From the NCBI GenBank assembly GCA_009840595.1, contig VXNK01000165.1, positions 45,011 to 109,010 on the forward strand: a DNA stretch of 64,000 bases, written 5' to 3'. Below are positions 6,989-15,740 of the stretch, one piece after another. The notes under the pieces are model-generated. The model made no database searches, was not told where the DNA came from, and worked only from the letters and a program-made list of their open reading frames with translations. The stretch comes from Rhodospirillaceae bacterium (GTDB lineage: Bacteria > Pseudomonadota > Alphaproteobacteria > Bin65). A program made the position numbers and the translations under genes. How positions within the stretch are numbered: position 1 is the first letter of the stretch; every line of letters begins with the position of its first letter.

Positions 6989-8746
6989 TCAGGCGCCCGG
7001 CGCCGGAGCTTTCACCTGCACGGTCACGATGTCCAGATCGTGGTATTGCTGGTGGCGCACCGACGAGGCGAGGTGGCGCAGCAGCCGGAGCGAGACTTCC
7101 TGCCCGACCGCCGCCTCCTCGCCCCCGGCGGCGAGCACCGCCATCCGTTCCTGCACATTCTCCTCTCCCGGCGCGACGACGAATTCGAGCACGGCGCCGC
7201 CCTCGCCCTTCGACGCCGACAGCCGCAGGCGGCGCCGGCGATCCGGGGCCTCGCTCTCTTCTTCCGGCCGCAGAAGGGTCAGAAGGGTCTCCTCGGCGGC
7301 GGCGTCGAGCCGATCCGCCATGGCGCCGTCCCAGCCATGGCGCGACGCGAACCGGTTCAGGAATTCCCGGATCTCCGGCAGCGCCGAGACGGCGAACCCG
7401 GCCTCCATGCGGACGGGCCGGGCGCCGGAAAGACCCACGATCAGGGTCATCAGAATCGCCGCGAGACCGCCGGCGGTAATCCCGTTGGCGAAGATGCCGC
7501 CGGCGAAATCGGACACGAGTTCCGGAAAGATCGCGCCGTTCTGGAAGCCGACCCCGAGCCAGAAGGAAACGCCGACGATCACGCTCTTGCGAAGGTCCAT
7601 GCCGTCCTGCATCGCCATCCCGATGCCGATCATGAACAGCAGGGCGAGCAGGACCAGGAGATAGGCGCCGACGACTGGGCCCGGGATGGCCAGCACGACC
7701 GCCAGCGCCTTGGGCAGGAAGGCCAGGGCGACGAATACCGCTCCGGTGGCGACCGCCACGGCCCGCGCCGCGACTCCGGTGATCTCGATGATCGGTGCGG
7801 CGTGCGAATAGGTCGAGTTCGGGATGGTCCCGGCCAGGCCGCACAGCAGGTTGCTCATGCCGTCGACCGCGACCGTGCCCTGTACCGCCCGGAAATCGAC
7901 CGGCCGCTGCCGGCGCCAAGAGACCCGCTGGAGCGCCGTGCTGCTGCTCATCGCCCGGATCGACCCGATCACGGCGGTCAGCAGGAAGGCCGGAAGCAGC
8001 GCCCAGAAATCCGGCCCGAAATCCAGGTCGAAGCCGGGAATCGAGATATCCGGTAGCCCGATCCAGGCGGCTGCAGCGATACGGTCGAGGTCGTAGAGGC
8101 CGAAGAAGGCCGCGAGCCCGGTACCCATAACGACACCGATCATCGGCACCCACAGCCGCAGCTTCGCCGTTCCCTTGAGGGAAACGCCGAGGATCGCCAG
8201 CAGCGTGACCAGCGCGATCGACGGCGGCGCGTGGGCCGGACTGCCGTCCGGCACGTCGCCCAGCATGTCGAAAACGATCGGCATGGCCGTGACCGGCACC
8301 AGCATGATCACGGTGCCGGACACGGCCGGGGTCAGGATCCGGCGGAACAGGGCGAGCCTGGCGGACAGCAGGAGTTGGAGAAGCGCCGCCGCGACGACCA
8401 GGATTGCGAGCAGCGCGGGGCCGCCCTTTGCCACCGCGGTAATGCCGACCCCGATGAACGCCGCCGAACTGCCCATGACGAGCACATGGCCGCCGCCGAT
8501 CCTGCCGAACCGGGTCGCCTGGAGCGCCGTCGTGACGCCGCTGATCGCGACTGCGGCGAACACTGCCCACGCCAGATAGGATTCGGCGGCGCCGCCGGCC
8601 CGCATCACCGCCGTCGGGATCAGGATCGGCACCGCCACGGTGATCAGGGCGAGTTGCAGTCCGAGGCCCAGGACAAGCGCGCCGGGCGCGCGCTCGTCCG
8701 CCTGGTAGCGAAGCCCGGCGCTGCCGGGCGGCCGGCTCTTGCTCAT
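6989..8746 (-). CDS. NCS2-family permease with C-terminal soluble domain (paralogue 1)
   Basis: 585 residues. Residues about 20-440 are a multi-span NCS2 (xanthine/uracil) carrier core with QNGAIFPELVSDFAGGIFANG near the end. The usual family signature around TTYxEN-GV is changed to NSTYSHAAPI. Residues about 446-582 form a soluble extension (RLDAAAEETLLTLL ... SLRLLRHLASSV) shared with the paralogue at 53004. It resembles an RsbW-like histidine-kinase-type ATPase fold but lacks the N-box Asn. The inner membrane is the expected site. The substrate is probably a purine, pyrimidine or related ring, but the altered signature makes this uncertain. Start is ATG at 8746; the next 270 bases upstream hold no gene. 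Confidence 0.82.
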   Translation of the reverse strand: MSKSRPPGSAGLRYQADERAPGALVLGLGLQLALITVAVPILIPTAVMRAGGAAESYLAWAVFAAVAISGVTTALQATRFGRIGGGHVLVMGSSAAFIGVGITAVAKGGPALLAILVVAAALLQLLLSARLALFRRILTPAVSGTVIMLVPVTAMPIVFDMLGDVPDGSPAHAPPSIALVTLLAILGVSLKGTAKLRLWVPMIGVVMGTGLAAFFGLYDLDRIAAAAWIGLPDISIPGFDLDFGPDFWALLPAFLLTAVIGSIRAMSSSTALQRVSWRRQRPVDFRAVQGTVAVDGMSNLLCGLAGTIPNSTYSHAAPIIEITGVAARAVAVATGAVFVALAFLPKALAVVLAIPGPVVGAYLLVLLALLFMIGIGMAMQDGMDLRKSVIVGVSFWLGVGFQNGAIFPELVSDFAGGIFANGITAGGLAAILMTLIVGLSGARPVRMEAGFAVSALPEIREFLNRFASRHGWDGAMADRLDAAAEETLLTLLRPEEESEAPDRRRRLRLSASKGEGGAVLEFVVAPGEENVQERMAVLAAGGEEAAVGQEVSLRLLRHLASSVRHQQYHDLDIVTVQVKAPAPGA

Positions 8747-9020
8747 GCCGGCACGGACTCCGGGCAGATGCCCCGGAACCGGAACGATGCCTGCCTGTCC
8801 ATCGCCTCGCGGCCTCCTGTCGACCCTGCCGGGCAGGCCATCCCGGTGACCCCCGGCGCCGCCGGACGGCGGCAGCCCCCTGCGCGCTTCAGTTCTACGG
8901 CACGCGTCGCGGCTTCCGACATTTCACGATTTTGCGGTCCATAGTCCAGCCCGAACGTCACCGGGCGGCAACCGTGCGGGATTGCGCCGACGGTCCAAAA
9001 CGTGCGGCTCGCGCCGGCGA

Positions 9021-9782
9021 TCAAGTTTTCCTGCGCACCGGGCGGTCTGCCGATTCGACCGCTTCCCGGGCGATGGCAGCGGCGAAGCGGGCATTGCCGA
9101 TATTTTCGAGACGCCACCGGACCTCCGGCGTGTCGGGAAAGCTGAAAACCCCCGTCCTCTCGCCCCGAACCAGGCCGGGCGGAATCTCGAAGGTGGCAGG
9201 ATCGATCGACAGGCCGGCGCCGACCGCCTTGATCGCCGCCTCTTTCAGGGTCCAGAGGCGGTAGAACAGCTCGACCCTGCCCCGGCCGCGCGATTTCTCG
9301 AGTTCCGCCCGTTCTTCGGGGGCGAACAGCAGCCGGATATAGTCGTCCAGGCTGCGCTTCGTCGAGCGCTCCTCCACATCCACCCCGATCCGGCCCCGCG
9401 GCGCGAGCGCGATCAGGCCGTGCGGGCCGCTGTGGCTGACGTTGAAGGCGGCCGGCACCGGAACGCCGCCGACCAAGGCGAACGGCTTGCCGAATTTCGC
9501 CGTTTCGAACGAGAGTTCGGCGTTGCAGCAGCCGAGTTCGCGGCAGAGCAGCGACCGGAGCGCCGCGCGGCACAGGGTGAATTCGCGGCGCGGCCGGGGA
9601 TACAGGAACCGGTCGCGGCGCGACCGCTCCGCAGCGTCGAGCCAGCCGAGCGCCTCCGTTTCGCGCGGGGCGTCGGGCGTCAGATCGACATGAAAGACCG
9701 TAGCGCCGTCCGTTTCATGGAGCGGACGCCACAGCGAGAGGGAAGCCTCGAGCGCTGGCTGCATCCGTCGAGCGTACGACAT
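9021..9782 (-). CDS. 4'-phosphopantetheinyl transferase, Sfp type
   Basis: Transfers phosphopantetheine from CoA to a carrier-protein serine. About 253 residues, the usual length for Sfp/EntD-type enzymes. The two metal-binding signatures are present: GVDVEE near residue 130 and LWTLKEAAIKA near residue 180, plus FNVSHSG upstream. Start is ATG at 9782; an in-frame ATG at 9764 is equally possible because neither has a strong ribosome site. It follows the carnitine dehydrogenase gene by 32 bases on the same strand, so it may be co-transcribed. No polyketide or peptide synthetase is in the window, so its carrier-protein partner is unknown. Confidence 0.88.
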   Translation of the reverse strand: MSYARRMQPALEASLSLWRPLHETDGATVFHVDLTPDAPRETEALGWLDAAERSRRDRFLYPRPRREFTLCRAALRSLLCRELGCCNAELSFETAKFGKPFALVGGVPVPAAFNVSHSGPHGLIALAPRGRIGVDVEERSTKRSLDDYIRLLFAPEERAELEKSRGRGRVELFYRLWTLKEAAIKAVGAGLSIDPATFEIPPGLVRGERTGVFSFPDTPEVRWRLENIGNARFAAAIAREAVESADRPVRRKT

Positions 9783-9814
9783 GCGCCGGAACGATGGAAC
9801 GGCGGAACCGGCCG

Positions 9815-10843
9815 TCAGCCCCGGACTTGCCGGAACCCGGCCGCATCCCGTTTCCTGCGGAGCCGCCGCCGCGCTTCCTTCAGCGCCGCCCCGGCGCCCC
9901 AGCCGGTTTCGCCGCTGCGTTCCAGCGCCTCCAGGATGGCGACCAGGTTGTCGTCGCGGATGCGCTCCAACTCGCGGATCGAGCGGCCGGCGGCCTGTTC
10001 GTCGGACTGTCCGGCAATGGCGTCGATGAGCGCATCGTCGAGGTCCGGCACGTCGGTGAGCTTCGACCACGGCCAGGCGAGGCTGGGGCCGAACTGTTCG
10101 AGAAAATGGCGCATCCCCGCTTCGCCGCCGGCCAGCCGGTAGGTCTGGAACACGCCCATCTGCGCCCAGCGCAGGCCGAAGCTGTAGCGCATGACATCGT
10201 CGATCTCTTCGACTGTCGCGACACCGTCATGGACCAGCCACAGGGCTTCGCGCCACAGCGCCTCTTGGAGCCGGTCGCCGATGAAGGCGTCGATCTCCTT
10301 GCGCACGACGACCGGCTTCATGCCGACCGAAGCATAGATGTCCGCCGCGCGCTCGACGCTTGCAGGATCGGTTTCCCGCCCGGCGACGATCTCGACCAGG
10401 GGCAGCAGGTAGACCGGGTTGAACGGATGGCCGACGAGCAGGCGGCCCGGATGTTTGAGGCCGCTTTGCATATCGCTCGGCAGGAGGCCGGAGGTGGAGG
10501 ATGCAATGACGGCGCCGGGCGCTGCCGCCGCATCGATTTCGGCCAGCACGGCGCGTTTCAGGTCCAGCCGTTCGGGCACGCTTTCCTGGACGAAATCGGC
10601 GCCGTCCACGGCGTCGGCGATGCTGCCGGCGAAGCGCAGCGCGCCCGGCGCCGGGCGGTCGTCGCCGAACAGCCGGGCGAAGGCGCGCTCCGCGTTGTCG
10701 AGCATGGCGCGGGCTTTGCGTTCGGCGCCCGGATCCGGATCGTAGATCGCGACGTCGATCCCGTTCAGCGCAAACCGGCCCGCCCAGCCGCCGCCGATAA
10801 CCCCGCCGCCGATGCAGGCGGCGCGTTCGATGCCGGCTGTCAC
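9815..10843 (-). CDS. L-carnitine dehydrogenase (3-hydroxyacyl-CoA dehydrogenase family)
   Basis: A 342-residue NAD-dependent dehydrogenase. The Rossmann motif GGGVIGGGWAGR starts at residue 12. Then come SSTSGLLPS and the 3-hydroxyacyl-CoA dehydrogenase signature HPFNPVYLLPLVE. The C-terminal half (YSFGLRWAQMGVFQTYRLAGGE) matches what I know of bacterial carnitine 3-dehydrogenases, which make 3-dehydrocarnitine. Start is GTG at 10843. A BKACE gene 45 bases upstream would cleave the product to betaine, which strongly supports the assignment. Alternatives in the same family (L-gulonate dehydrogenase, generic HADH) are less likely. Confidence 0.85.
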   Translation of the reverse strand: MTAGIERAACIGGGVIGGGWAGRFALNGIDVAIYDPDPGAERKARAMLDNAERAFARLFGDDRPAPGALRFAGSIADAVDGADFVQESVPERLDLKRAVLAEIDAAAAPGAVIASSTSGLLPSDMQSGLKHPGRLLVGHPFNPVYLLPLVEIVAGRETDPASVERAADIYASVGMKPVVVRKEIDAFIGDRLQEALWREALWLVHDGVATVEEIDDVMRYSFGLRWAQMGVFQTYRLAGGEAGMRHFLEQFGPSLAWPWSKLTDVPDLDDALIDAIAGQSDEQAAGRSIRELERIRDDNLVAILEALERSGETGWGAGAALKEARRRLRRKRDAAGFRQVRG

Positions 10844-10888
10844 GGGACTTTCACTTTCCCGTCCGGACGAGAGCGCCCGAAACCCGGC

Positions 10889-11791
10889 TCAGCGCTTGCG
10901 CAGCGCGAGCTTCTCGCGCACCGCTTCGGGGCCGAGAATCCGCACGCCCATATTTTCGGCGACGCCGACCGCCCGTTCCACCAGGTCGGCGTTGGTCGCC
11001 AGTACGCCCCGGTCGAGCCAGAGATTGTCCTCGAGTCCGACCCGGATGTTGCCGCCGGCGAGCAGCGCCAGGGCGACATAGGGCAGCTGGTTGCGGCCGA
11101 GCGAGAAGGCCGAGAAGGTCCAGCCTTCGGGCAGGTTGTTCACCATCGACATCAGCGTGCCGATATCGTCCGGCGCGCCCCAGGGTATGCCCATGCAGAG
11201 CTGCACCATCACCGGATCGTCGATCAGCCCCTGCCCGGCCAGCCATTTGGCGAGCACGAGATGGCCGGTATCGAACACCTCGATCTCCGGGCGCACGCCG
11301 AGCGCCTGCACGCGCTTCGCCATCGCCGCCAGCATGGCCGGCGTGTTGGTCATGATGTAGTCGCCCTCGCCGAAATTCATCGTGCCGCAGTCCAGCGTGC
11401 AAATCTCCGGCAGCAGTTCGGTTACATGGGCGAGCCGTTCTTCGGCGCCGGCCATGTCGGTGCCCTCCGGCGACGGCGGCAGCGGCCGGTCTGCCGGGCC
11501 AAGCGTCAGGTCGCCGCCCATGCCGGCGGTGAGGTTGAGCACGGCGTCGACGCCGGAGCCGCGGACCCGTTCGACGACCTCGCGATACAGCGCCGGATCG
11601 CGCGCCGGCGCGCCGGTCTCCGGATCGCGGACATGGACGTGGAGGATCGCCGCGCCGGCCCGCGCCGCCTCGATGCCCGATTCGGCGATCTCGGCCGGGG
11701 TCACCGGCACCTTGTCGGACCGTCCGGTCGTATCGCCGGCGCCGGTCAGCGCGCAGGTGATAAAGGCTTCGCGGCTCGGGCTCAGCGCCAT
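10889..11791 (-). CDS. BKACE-family beta-keto acid cleavage enzyme (3-dehydrocarnitine cleavage)
   Basis: A 300-residue TIM-barrel enzyme of the former DUF849 family, which condenses a beta-keto acid with acetyl-CoA and cleaves it. Near the N-terminus FITCALTGAGDT and the zinc-binding HVHVRDPETG are visible, and later LDCGTMNFGEGDYI and VFDTGHL. Paired with carnitine dehydrogenase directly downstream, the likely reaction is 3-dehydrocarnitine plus acetyl-CoA to glycine betaine plus acetoacetyl-CoA. Start is ATG at 11791. This is the first gene of a probable three-gene operon running to the phosphopantetheinyl transferase. Confidence 0.87.
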   Translation of the reverse strand: MALSPSREAFITCALTGAGDTTGRSDKVPVTPAEIAESGIEAARAGAAILHVHVRDPETGAPARDPALYREVVERVRGSGVDAVLNLTAGMGGDLTLGPADRPLPPSPEGTDMAGAEERLAHVTELLPEICTLDCGTMNFGEGDYIMTNTPAMLAAMAKRVQALGVRPEIEVFDTGHLVLAKWLAGQGLIDDPVMVQLCMGIPWGAPDDIGTLMSMVNNLPEGWTFSAFSLGRNQLPYVALALLAGGNIRVGLEDNLWLDRGVLATNADLVERAVGVAENMGVRILGPEAVREKLALRKR

Positions 11792-11831
11792 GGTCGGGGT
11801 CTCCCTGCTATGCCCGCAGCCTTCGCACCCG

Positions 11832-12176
11832 TCACACTTCGGACTCCGGCGGGACCAGGCGTTCCAGATGCGAAATAAGACGGGGAATGTCCTCGTTCAC
11901 CGTTTCCCATACCCTCGTTAAATTGACATTAAAGTATTCGTGCACGAGACGGTGCCGCATTCCCACTATCTCAGTCCACGGAATTTCGGGATTGGCAACT
12001 CTTGTTGCAGCGCTGACGCGAGACGCCGCCTCGCCGACGGTTTCAACCGCTTTCAAGATCGCGAGCTGCGCCATACGGTTTTGACCGAATGTGGCAAAGG
12101 TCAATTGTTCCGTCATTTCCGACGCTTCGCGTGCCGCCAATAACATGTCGAGCAGCAGAATCTCGTCACGTCGCAT
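11832..12176 (-). CDS. HepT-like toxin (DUF86 family ribonuclease)
   Basis: A 114-residue helical protein with the HEPN ribonuclease motif RX4HXY: Arg74, His79 and Tyr81 in RHRLVHEY. HepT toxins cleave RNA or tRNA and are inactivated when the partner MntA nucleotidyltransferase adenylates the motif tyrosine. The ATG at 12176 overlaps the end of the upstream mntA-like gene by 11 bases, the standard arrangement. GC content is lower than the surroundings, consistent with a mobile toxin-antitoxin module. The active-site motif is intact. Confidence 0.85.
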   Translation of the reverse strand: MRRDEILLLDMLLAAREASEMTEQLTFATFGQNRMAQLAILKAVETVGEAASRVSAATRVANPEIPWTEIVGMRHRLVHEYFNVNLTRVWETVNEDIPRLISHLERLVPPESEV

Positions 12177-12528
12177 AGATAGTCTCGGCTGCGCCCAAAA
12201 TGGCCTTTCGGCGTAGGTAATTTGGGCTCTGTTCCACACCCGGGCGCTCGACCAGGTCGACATCGCGTCCGAGTATCGATTCCAATTCATGTTCCATCCG
12301 AACCAGGTCGAACAGGGAATGGCGTGCGCTTTCCCCGAATTCGACCAGCACGTCGATATCGCTGTCGGGTCCAAAATCGTCCCGTAAGACCGATCCGAAC
12401 AAGGCGAGTTCCGTCACCTGCCAGCGTTCGCAGAAAGCAGCGAGCGTTTCCGGTCGTAGGCCGATCCGTGCTTGCAGCCGTTCTCCGTTACCGGTGTTCC
12501 CGGTTTCCGTTCCGGATGGCTCAGTCAT
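12166..12528 (-). CDS. MntA-like nucleotidyltransferase antitoxin
   Basis: A 120-residue minimal nucleotidyltransferase with GS-X10-DXD: Gly45-Ser46, then Asp57 and Asp59 (PDSDIDVLVE), and a likely third metal ligand at Asp91 in GRDVDLVE. In type VII modules such proteins AMPylate the HepT tyrosine. It is followed by hepT with an 11-base overlap. The N-terminal 25 residues are polar and poorly conserved-looking. The catalytic set is complete, so the module should be functional. Confidence 0.85.
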   Translation of the reverse strand: MTEPSGTETGNTGNGERLQARIGLRPETLAAFCERWQVTELALFGSVLRDDFGPDSDIDVLVEFGESARHSLFDLVRMEHELESILGRDVDLVERPGVEQSPNYLRRKAILGAAETIYAT

Positions 12529-12619
12529 CCCCCTGGCTCCGCGATCGTCTGGCTTTCGATGTCCCGTCCGCCCCTGTTTCCGAGCGCGGCGCGGCGGCGC
12601 TGCCGCACGAAATGGCCCG

Positions 12620-13741
12620 TCACCCCGCCCAGGTAAAGGGCTTGCCCAGCATTATCCGGCGTTCCTTCGCGTCGTACCAGCCGGCTGGGCGGTGTTCGCT
12701 CGTGTGCATGTAGCAGCGGATACGGACTTCGCGGCTGCCCGGCGCGAAGGTCAGCACGCGGCTGTGCGGCATGGCGTGGTCCTCGACGAAATGGCGGGTC
12801 AGCGCCGCGGCGTTGACGAAGGTCGTGCCGCCGTAGCGCGTCTCGATATGGGATTTGCCGCCGCGTTCGTCGTCCGGGTTGGTGTGGGTGTGGCCGCCGA
12901 ACCACAGATCGACCGCGCCGGGATTTTGCTCCAGGTAACGCTCGAACCGCCCCGAATCCGGCGCGCCCGCGACCCAGTAGAGATAGGAGGCGCCGTTCGG
13001 CGTCCCTTCGGCGAAATAGCCGTGATAGTCGGTCTGCCAGGCGCCGTCCGGCCCCTTCTTCATGCCCTCCCATTCGCCGCTCGCGACGGTGGTCTCCTTG
13101 AGTACGTAATGGTGGACCGTAACGACGATCCGCTCGCCGCGGCTGCGCTCGACCATGTCGGCCCACCAGTCGAAGGTCTCCGCCGCCACCACGCCGCCGG
13201 GGTTGCCGCCGAGGGGGCCGCGGCCCAGCACCTGCGAGCGCTCGTTGACGTCGCTCATCATCAGGAAGCGGATGTTGCCGACATCGAACCAGTAGCGGTC
13301 CCATGTGCCGTGGACCGGGTAGGGATAGCGGCTGCGGTCGACGCCCGAGGTCGCCGTGTTCTCGCCCATCGGATCGATCCACCTGCGGAACCAGCGTCCC
13401 TCCGGCTCGCCGAGCGGATCGCGATCGTGATTGCCGCACACGCTGTAGATCTGCTCGCGCCGGTGATGATTGAGCGCGCCGAACTGGCGGACGATCTCTG
13501 CGCCCTCCTCATCGTTCGGCGGGCCGATGGCGGCGCTGTAGTCGCCGACATTGATGCAGATGTCCCAGTCGAACGCCGGCGCGCCGGCATCGTCCCCTGT
13601 CGGACCGCCGCCGCGCTCCGACTGGCGCAGGGCGTCGGCCAGGCTCTCGCGCCCGTGCTTCCTGTCGTGGATGACATGGGCGCAGCCGTTGGCCCACAGA
13701 TGGAAGGGACGGTCGCCCCCGGGATATTCGAGGGCGGTCAT
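12620..13741 (-). CDS. Metallophosphoesterase
   Basis: A 373-residue calcineurin-like phosphoesterase. Metal-binding motifs are visible: CINVGDYSA, CGNHDRD, VTVHHY and FGGHTHTN, in the normal order; the N-terminal Asp-x-His block is atypical (NGCAHVIHDRKH). The ATG at 13741 overlaps the stop of the tctA-like gene (ATGA), so it is probably translated from the tct operon. The substrate is unknown. Coupling to a tricarboxylate-type transporter suggests hydrolysis of an imported phosphorylated compound, but that is speculative. No signal peptide is seen. Confidence 0.75.
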   Translation of the reverse strand: MTALEYPGGDRPFHLWANGCAHVIHDRKHGRESLADALRQSERGGGPTGDDAGAPAFDWDICINVGDYSAAIGPPNDEEGAEIVRQFGALNHHRREQIYSVCGNHDRDPLGEPEGRWFRRWIDPMGENTATSGVDRSRYPYPVHGTWDRYWFDVGNIRFLMMSDVNERSQVLGRGPLGGNPGGVVAAETFDWWADMVERSRGERIVVTVHHYVLKETTVASGEWEGMKKGPDGAWQTDYHGYFAEGTPNGASYLYWVAGAPDSGRFERYLEQNPGAVDLWFGGHTHTNPDDERGGKSHIETRYGGTTFVNAAALTRHFVEDHAMPHSRVLTFAPGSREVRIRCYMHTSEHRPAGWYDAKERRIMLGKPFTWAG

Positions 13742-15234
13742 TCGACAGGGCTCCTGCGCGGCCGGCGACCGAGCCAGAACACCGCACCGGCGCTGACGAC
13801 CAGCATGGCGATCAGGAACGGATGGCCGAGAATGTCGGAGGCGTCCTCGAACAGGATCACGGTATGGCGCAGCGAGCGCTCGACCATCGGGCCGAGAATG
13901 AAGCCGAGGATGAAGGCGATGATCGAGAAATCCAACTTGCGCATCAGATAGCCGATCACCCCGAACACCATCATCGTCGCTACGGCGAACAGGCCGCCGC
14001 CCGCGACGAACGAACCCGTGATGCATAACAGCGCCACCGACGGCATGACGATGCTGCGCGGCGTGCGCACGGCGAGCGAGAACAGCCGCAGGCCGACGCT
14101 GCCGACCAGCAGGTTCATCAGGTTGGCGACGATCAGGCAGCCGAACATGCCGTAGACCAGCACGGCATGGTCCTGGAAGATCAGCGGGCCGGGCGTGATG
14201 CCGTGGATCAGGAAGGCGCCGGCGAGCAGGGCCGCGGCGACGTTGCCGGGAATGCCCAGGGTGAGCAGCGGGATCAGGTTCGATCCGACGACCGCGCTGT
14301 TGGCGGCTTCGGTGGCGGCGACCCCTTCCAGCCGGCCCTTGCCGAACTCCTCCGGGTGCTTCGACGCTTTCATGGCCGCGCCGTAGCCGAGGAAGCCGGC
14401 CAGGCTGGTGCCCAGCCCCGGGATCGCGCCGATCACGGTGCCGATGACGGCGGAGCGGGCGACGGTGCCGCGCACCTGGCGGAAATCGCTGCGCGTGAAG
14501 GCGTTGTCTTCCCGCACTTTCGAGAAGCCGGCCGCGGCCTCGCCGGCGCCGCCGGCGCCGAGATAGGACCGCTCGACCTGCATCAGCACTTCCGAGAAGG
14601 CGAGCAGGCCGATGGCCGCGCCGACGAAGGACAGGCCGTCCTCCAGTTCGAGTACGTCGAAGGTGAGCCGCGGGATGGCGGCCTCGGGGTCGATGCCGAT
14701 CAGGCTGAGCAGGACGCCCATGGCCGCCGCGATCAGTCCCTTGATCATGGAATTGCCGAGCAGGGCGGTGACGAAGGTGAAGGCGAAGATCAGGACGCCG
14801 AGCAGCTCCGGCGGCCCCATCTTGAGCGCGATGACGGCGAGCGGCGCGGCGACCAGGATCAGCACGATATCGCTGAAGGTGTCGCCGGCGACCGAGGAGT
14901 AGAGCGCCGTCTTGAGCGCCTTGCCGGCTTTGCCCTGCTGGGCCAGCGGATGGCCGTCGAGCGCCGTCGCCGCGGCTTCGGGCGTTCCGGGCGTGTTGAG
15001 CAGGATGGCGGAGATCGAGCCGCCGAACTCGCCGCCCTTGTTGACGCCGAGCAGGAAGGCGATGGCGGCCAGCGGGCTCATGTAGAAGGTCAGCGGGACT
15101 GCGATGGCGATCGCCATCGGGCTGCTCAACCCCGGAATCGCTCCGACGACGATGCCGAGCACGACGCCGAACAGAACGAAGCCGAGGGTGAGCGGCGTGA
15201 AGGCCTGGGCCAGCCCGGCGAGGACCGCGTCCAT
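13738..15234 (-). CDS. tctA: Tripartite tricarboxylate transporter large permease TctA
   Basis: A 498-residue protein with about twelve membrane spans, the large membrane subunit of a TTT-family symporter. The family signatures are clear: GIVVGAIPGLSSPMAIAIA near residue 30, NKGGEFGGSISAILLNTPGTPEAA near residue 70, and IGAIPGLGTSLAGFLGYG with LLTLGIPGNVAAALL later. The ATG at 15234 lies four bases after the tctB stop, and the stop overlaps the metallophosphoesterase start. The substrate is set by TctC and is unknown. Confidence 0.93.
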   Translation of the reverse strand: MDAVLAGLAQAFTPLTLGFVLFGVVLGIVVGAIPGLSSPMAIAIAVPLTFYMSPLAAIAFLLGVNKGGEFGGSISAILLNTPGTPEAAATALDGHPLAQQGKAGKALKTALYSSVAGDTFSDIVLILVAAPLAVIALKMGPPELLGVLIFAFTFVTALLGNSMIKGLIAAAMGVLLSLIGIDPEAAIPRLTFDVLELEDGLSFVGAAIGLLAFSEVLMQVERSYLGAGGAGEAAAGFSKVREDNAFTRSDFRQVRGTVARSAVIGTVIGAIPGLGTSLAGFLGYGAAMKASKHPEEFGKGRLEGVAATEAANSAVVGSNLIPLLTLGIPGNVAAALLAGAFLIHGITPGPLIFQDHAVLVYGMFGCLIVANLMNLLVGSVGLRLFSLAVRTPRSIVMPSVALLCITGSFVAGGGLFAVATMMVFGVIGYLMRKLDFSIIAFILGFILGPMVERSLRHTVILFEDASDILGHPFLIAMLVVSAGAVFWLGRRPRRSPVE

Positions 15235-15238
15235 CGCG

Positions 15239-15694
15239 CTACGGCAGCGGGATGGTGAGGAGCTGCCAGAACACCGCCCACAGGACGAGCGGGGCGGCAA
15301 CGGCGGTGGCAACGATCGTCACCGGCCGGCGGATCCGCATCAGCAGCATGGCGCCGACGACCGCCGCGGCCCCGCCGGCAAGGTAGCCGGCCAGTGCCAC
15401 GACCGCGAAGGACACCGCCAGCCATAATGCCGCCAGCAGGACGAAGCCGGCATGGCGGCGGGTCAGCGCCGGCTCCTTCCCCGCAGAGTCCCCCGCCGCC
15501 GGCCGCCGCAGCAGGCTGCGCAGCCCGAGCAGTACCGCAAGGCCGGTCAGCAGGATGGCGACGATCTGCGGCATGAAGGCCGGCGGCAGGTCGTCCATGC
15601 CGGGATCGTCGATCGTGCCCGGAATGAACAGGAACAGCGTCGCCAGCCCGAAGGCCGCGATCAGCGCAGCGGCCGCGCCGTCGAGGGCACGCAC
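15239..15694 (-). CDS. tctB: Tripartite tricarboxylate transporter small subunit TctB
   Basis: A 151-residue membrane protein with about four predicted helices, matching the poorly conserved small subunit of TTT transporters in length and position between tctC and tctA. The segment DDPGMDDLPPAFMPQIVAILL near residue 30 is typical of the family. The start is GTG at 15694, about 45 bases after tctC. Identification rests on gene order as much as sequence. Confidence 0.82.
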   Translation of the reverse strand: MRALDGAAAALIAAFGLATLFLFIPGTIDDPGMDDLPPAFMPQIVAILLTGLAVLLGLRSLLRRPAAGDSAGKEPALTRRHAGFVLLAALWLAVSFAVVALAGYLAGGAAAVVGAMLLMRIRRPVTIVATAVAAPLVLWAVFWQLLTIPLP

Positions 15695-15740
15695 CGGCGC
15701 TGTCCCTGCAAGCCGGCCGAACGCGCCGGCCCGCCGGCCG

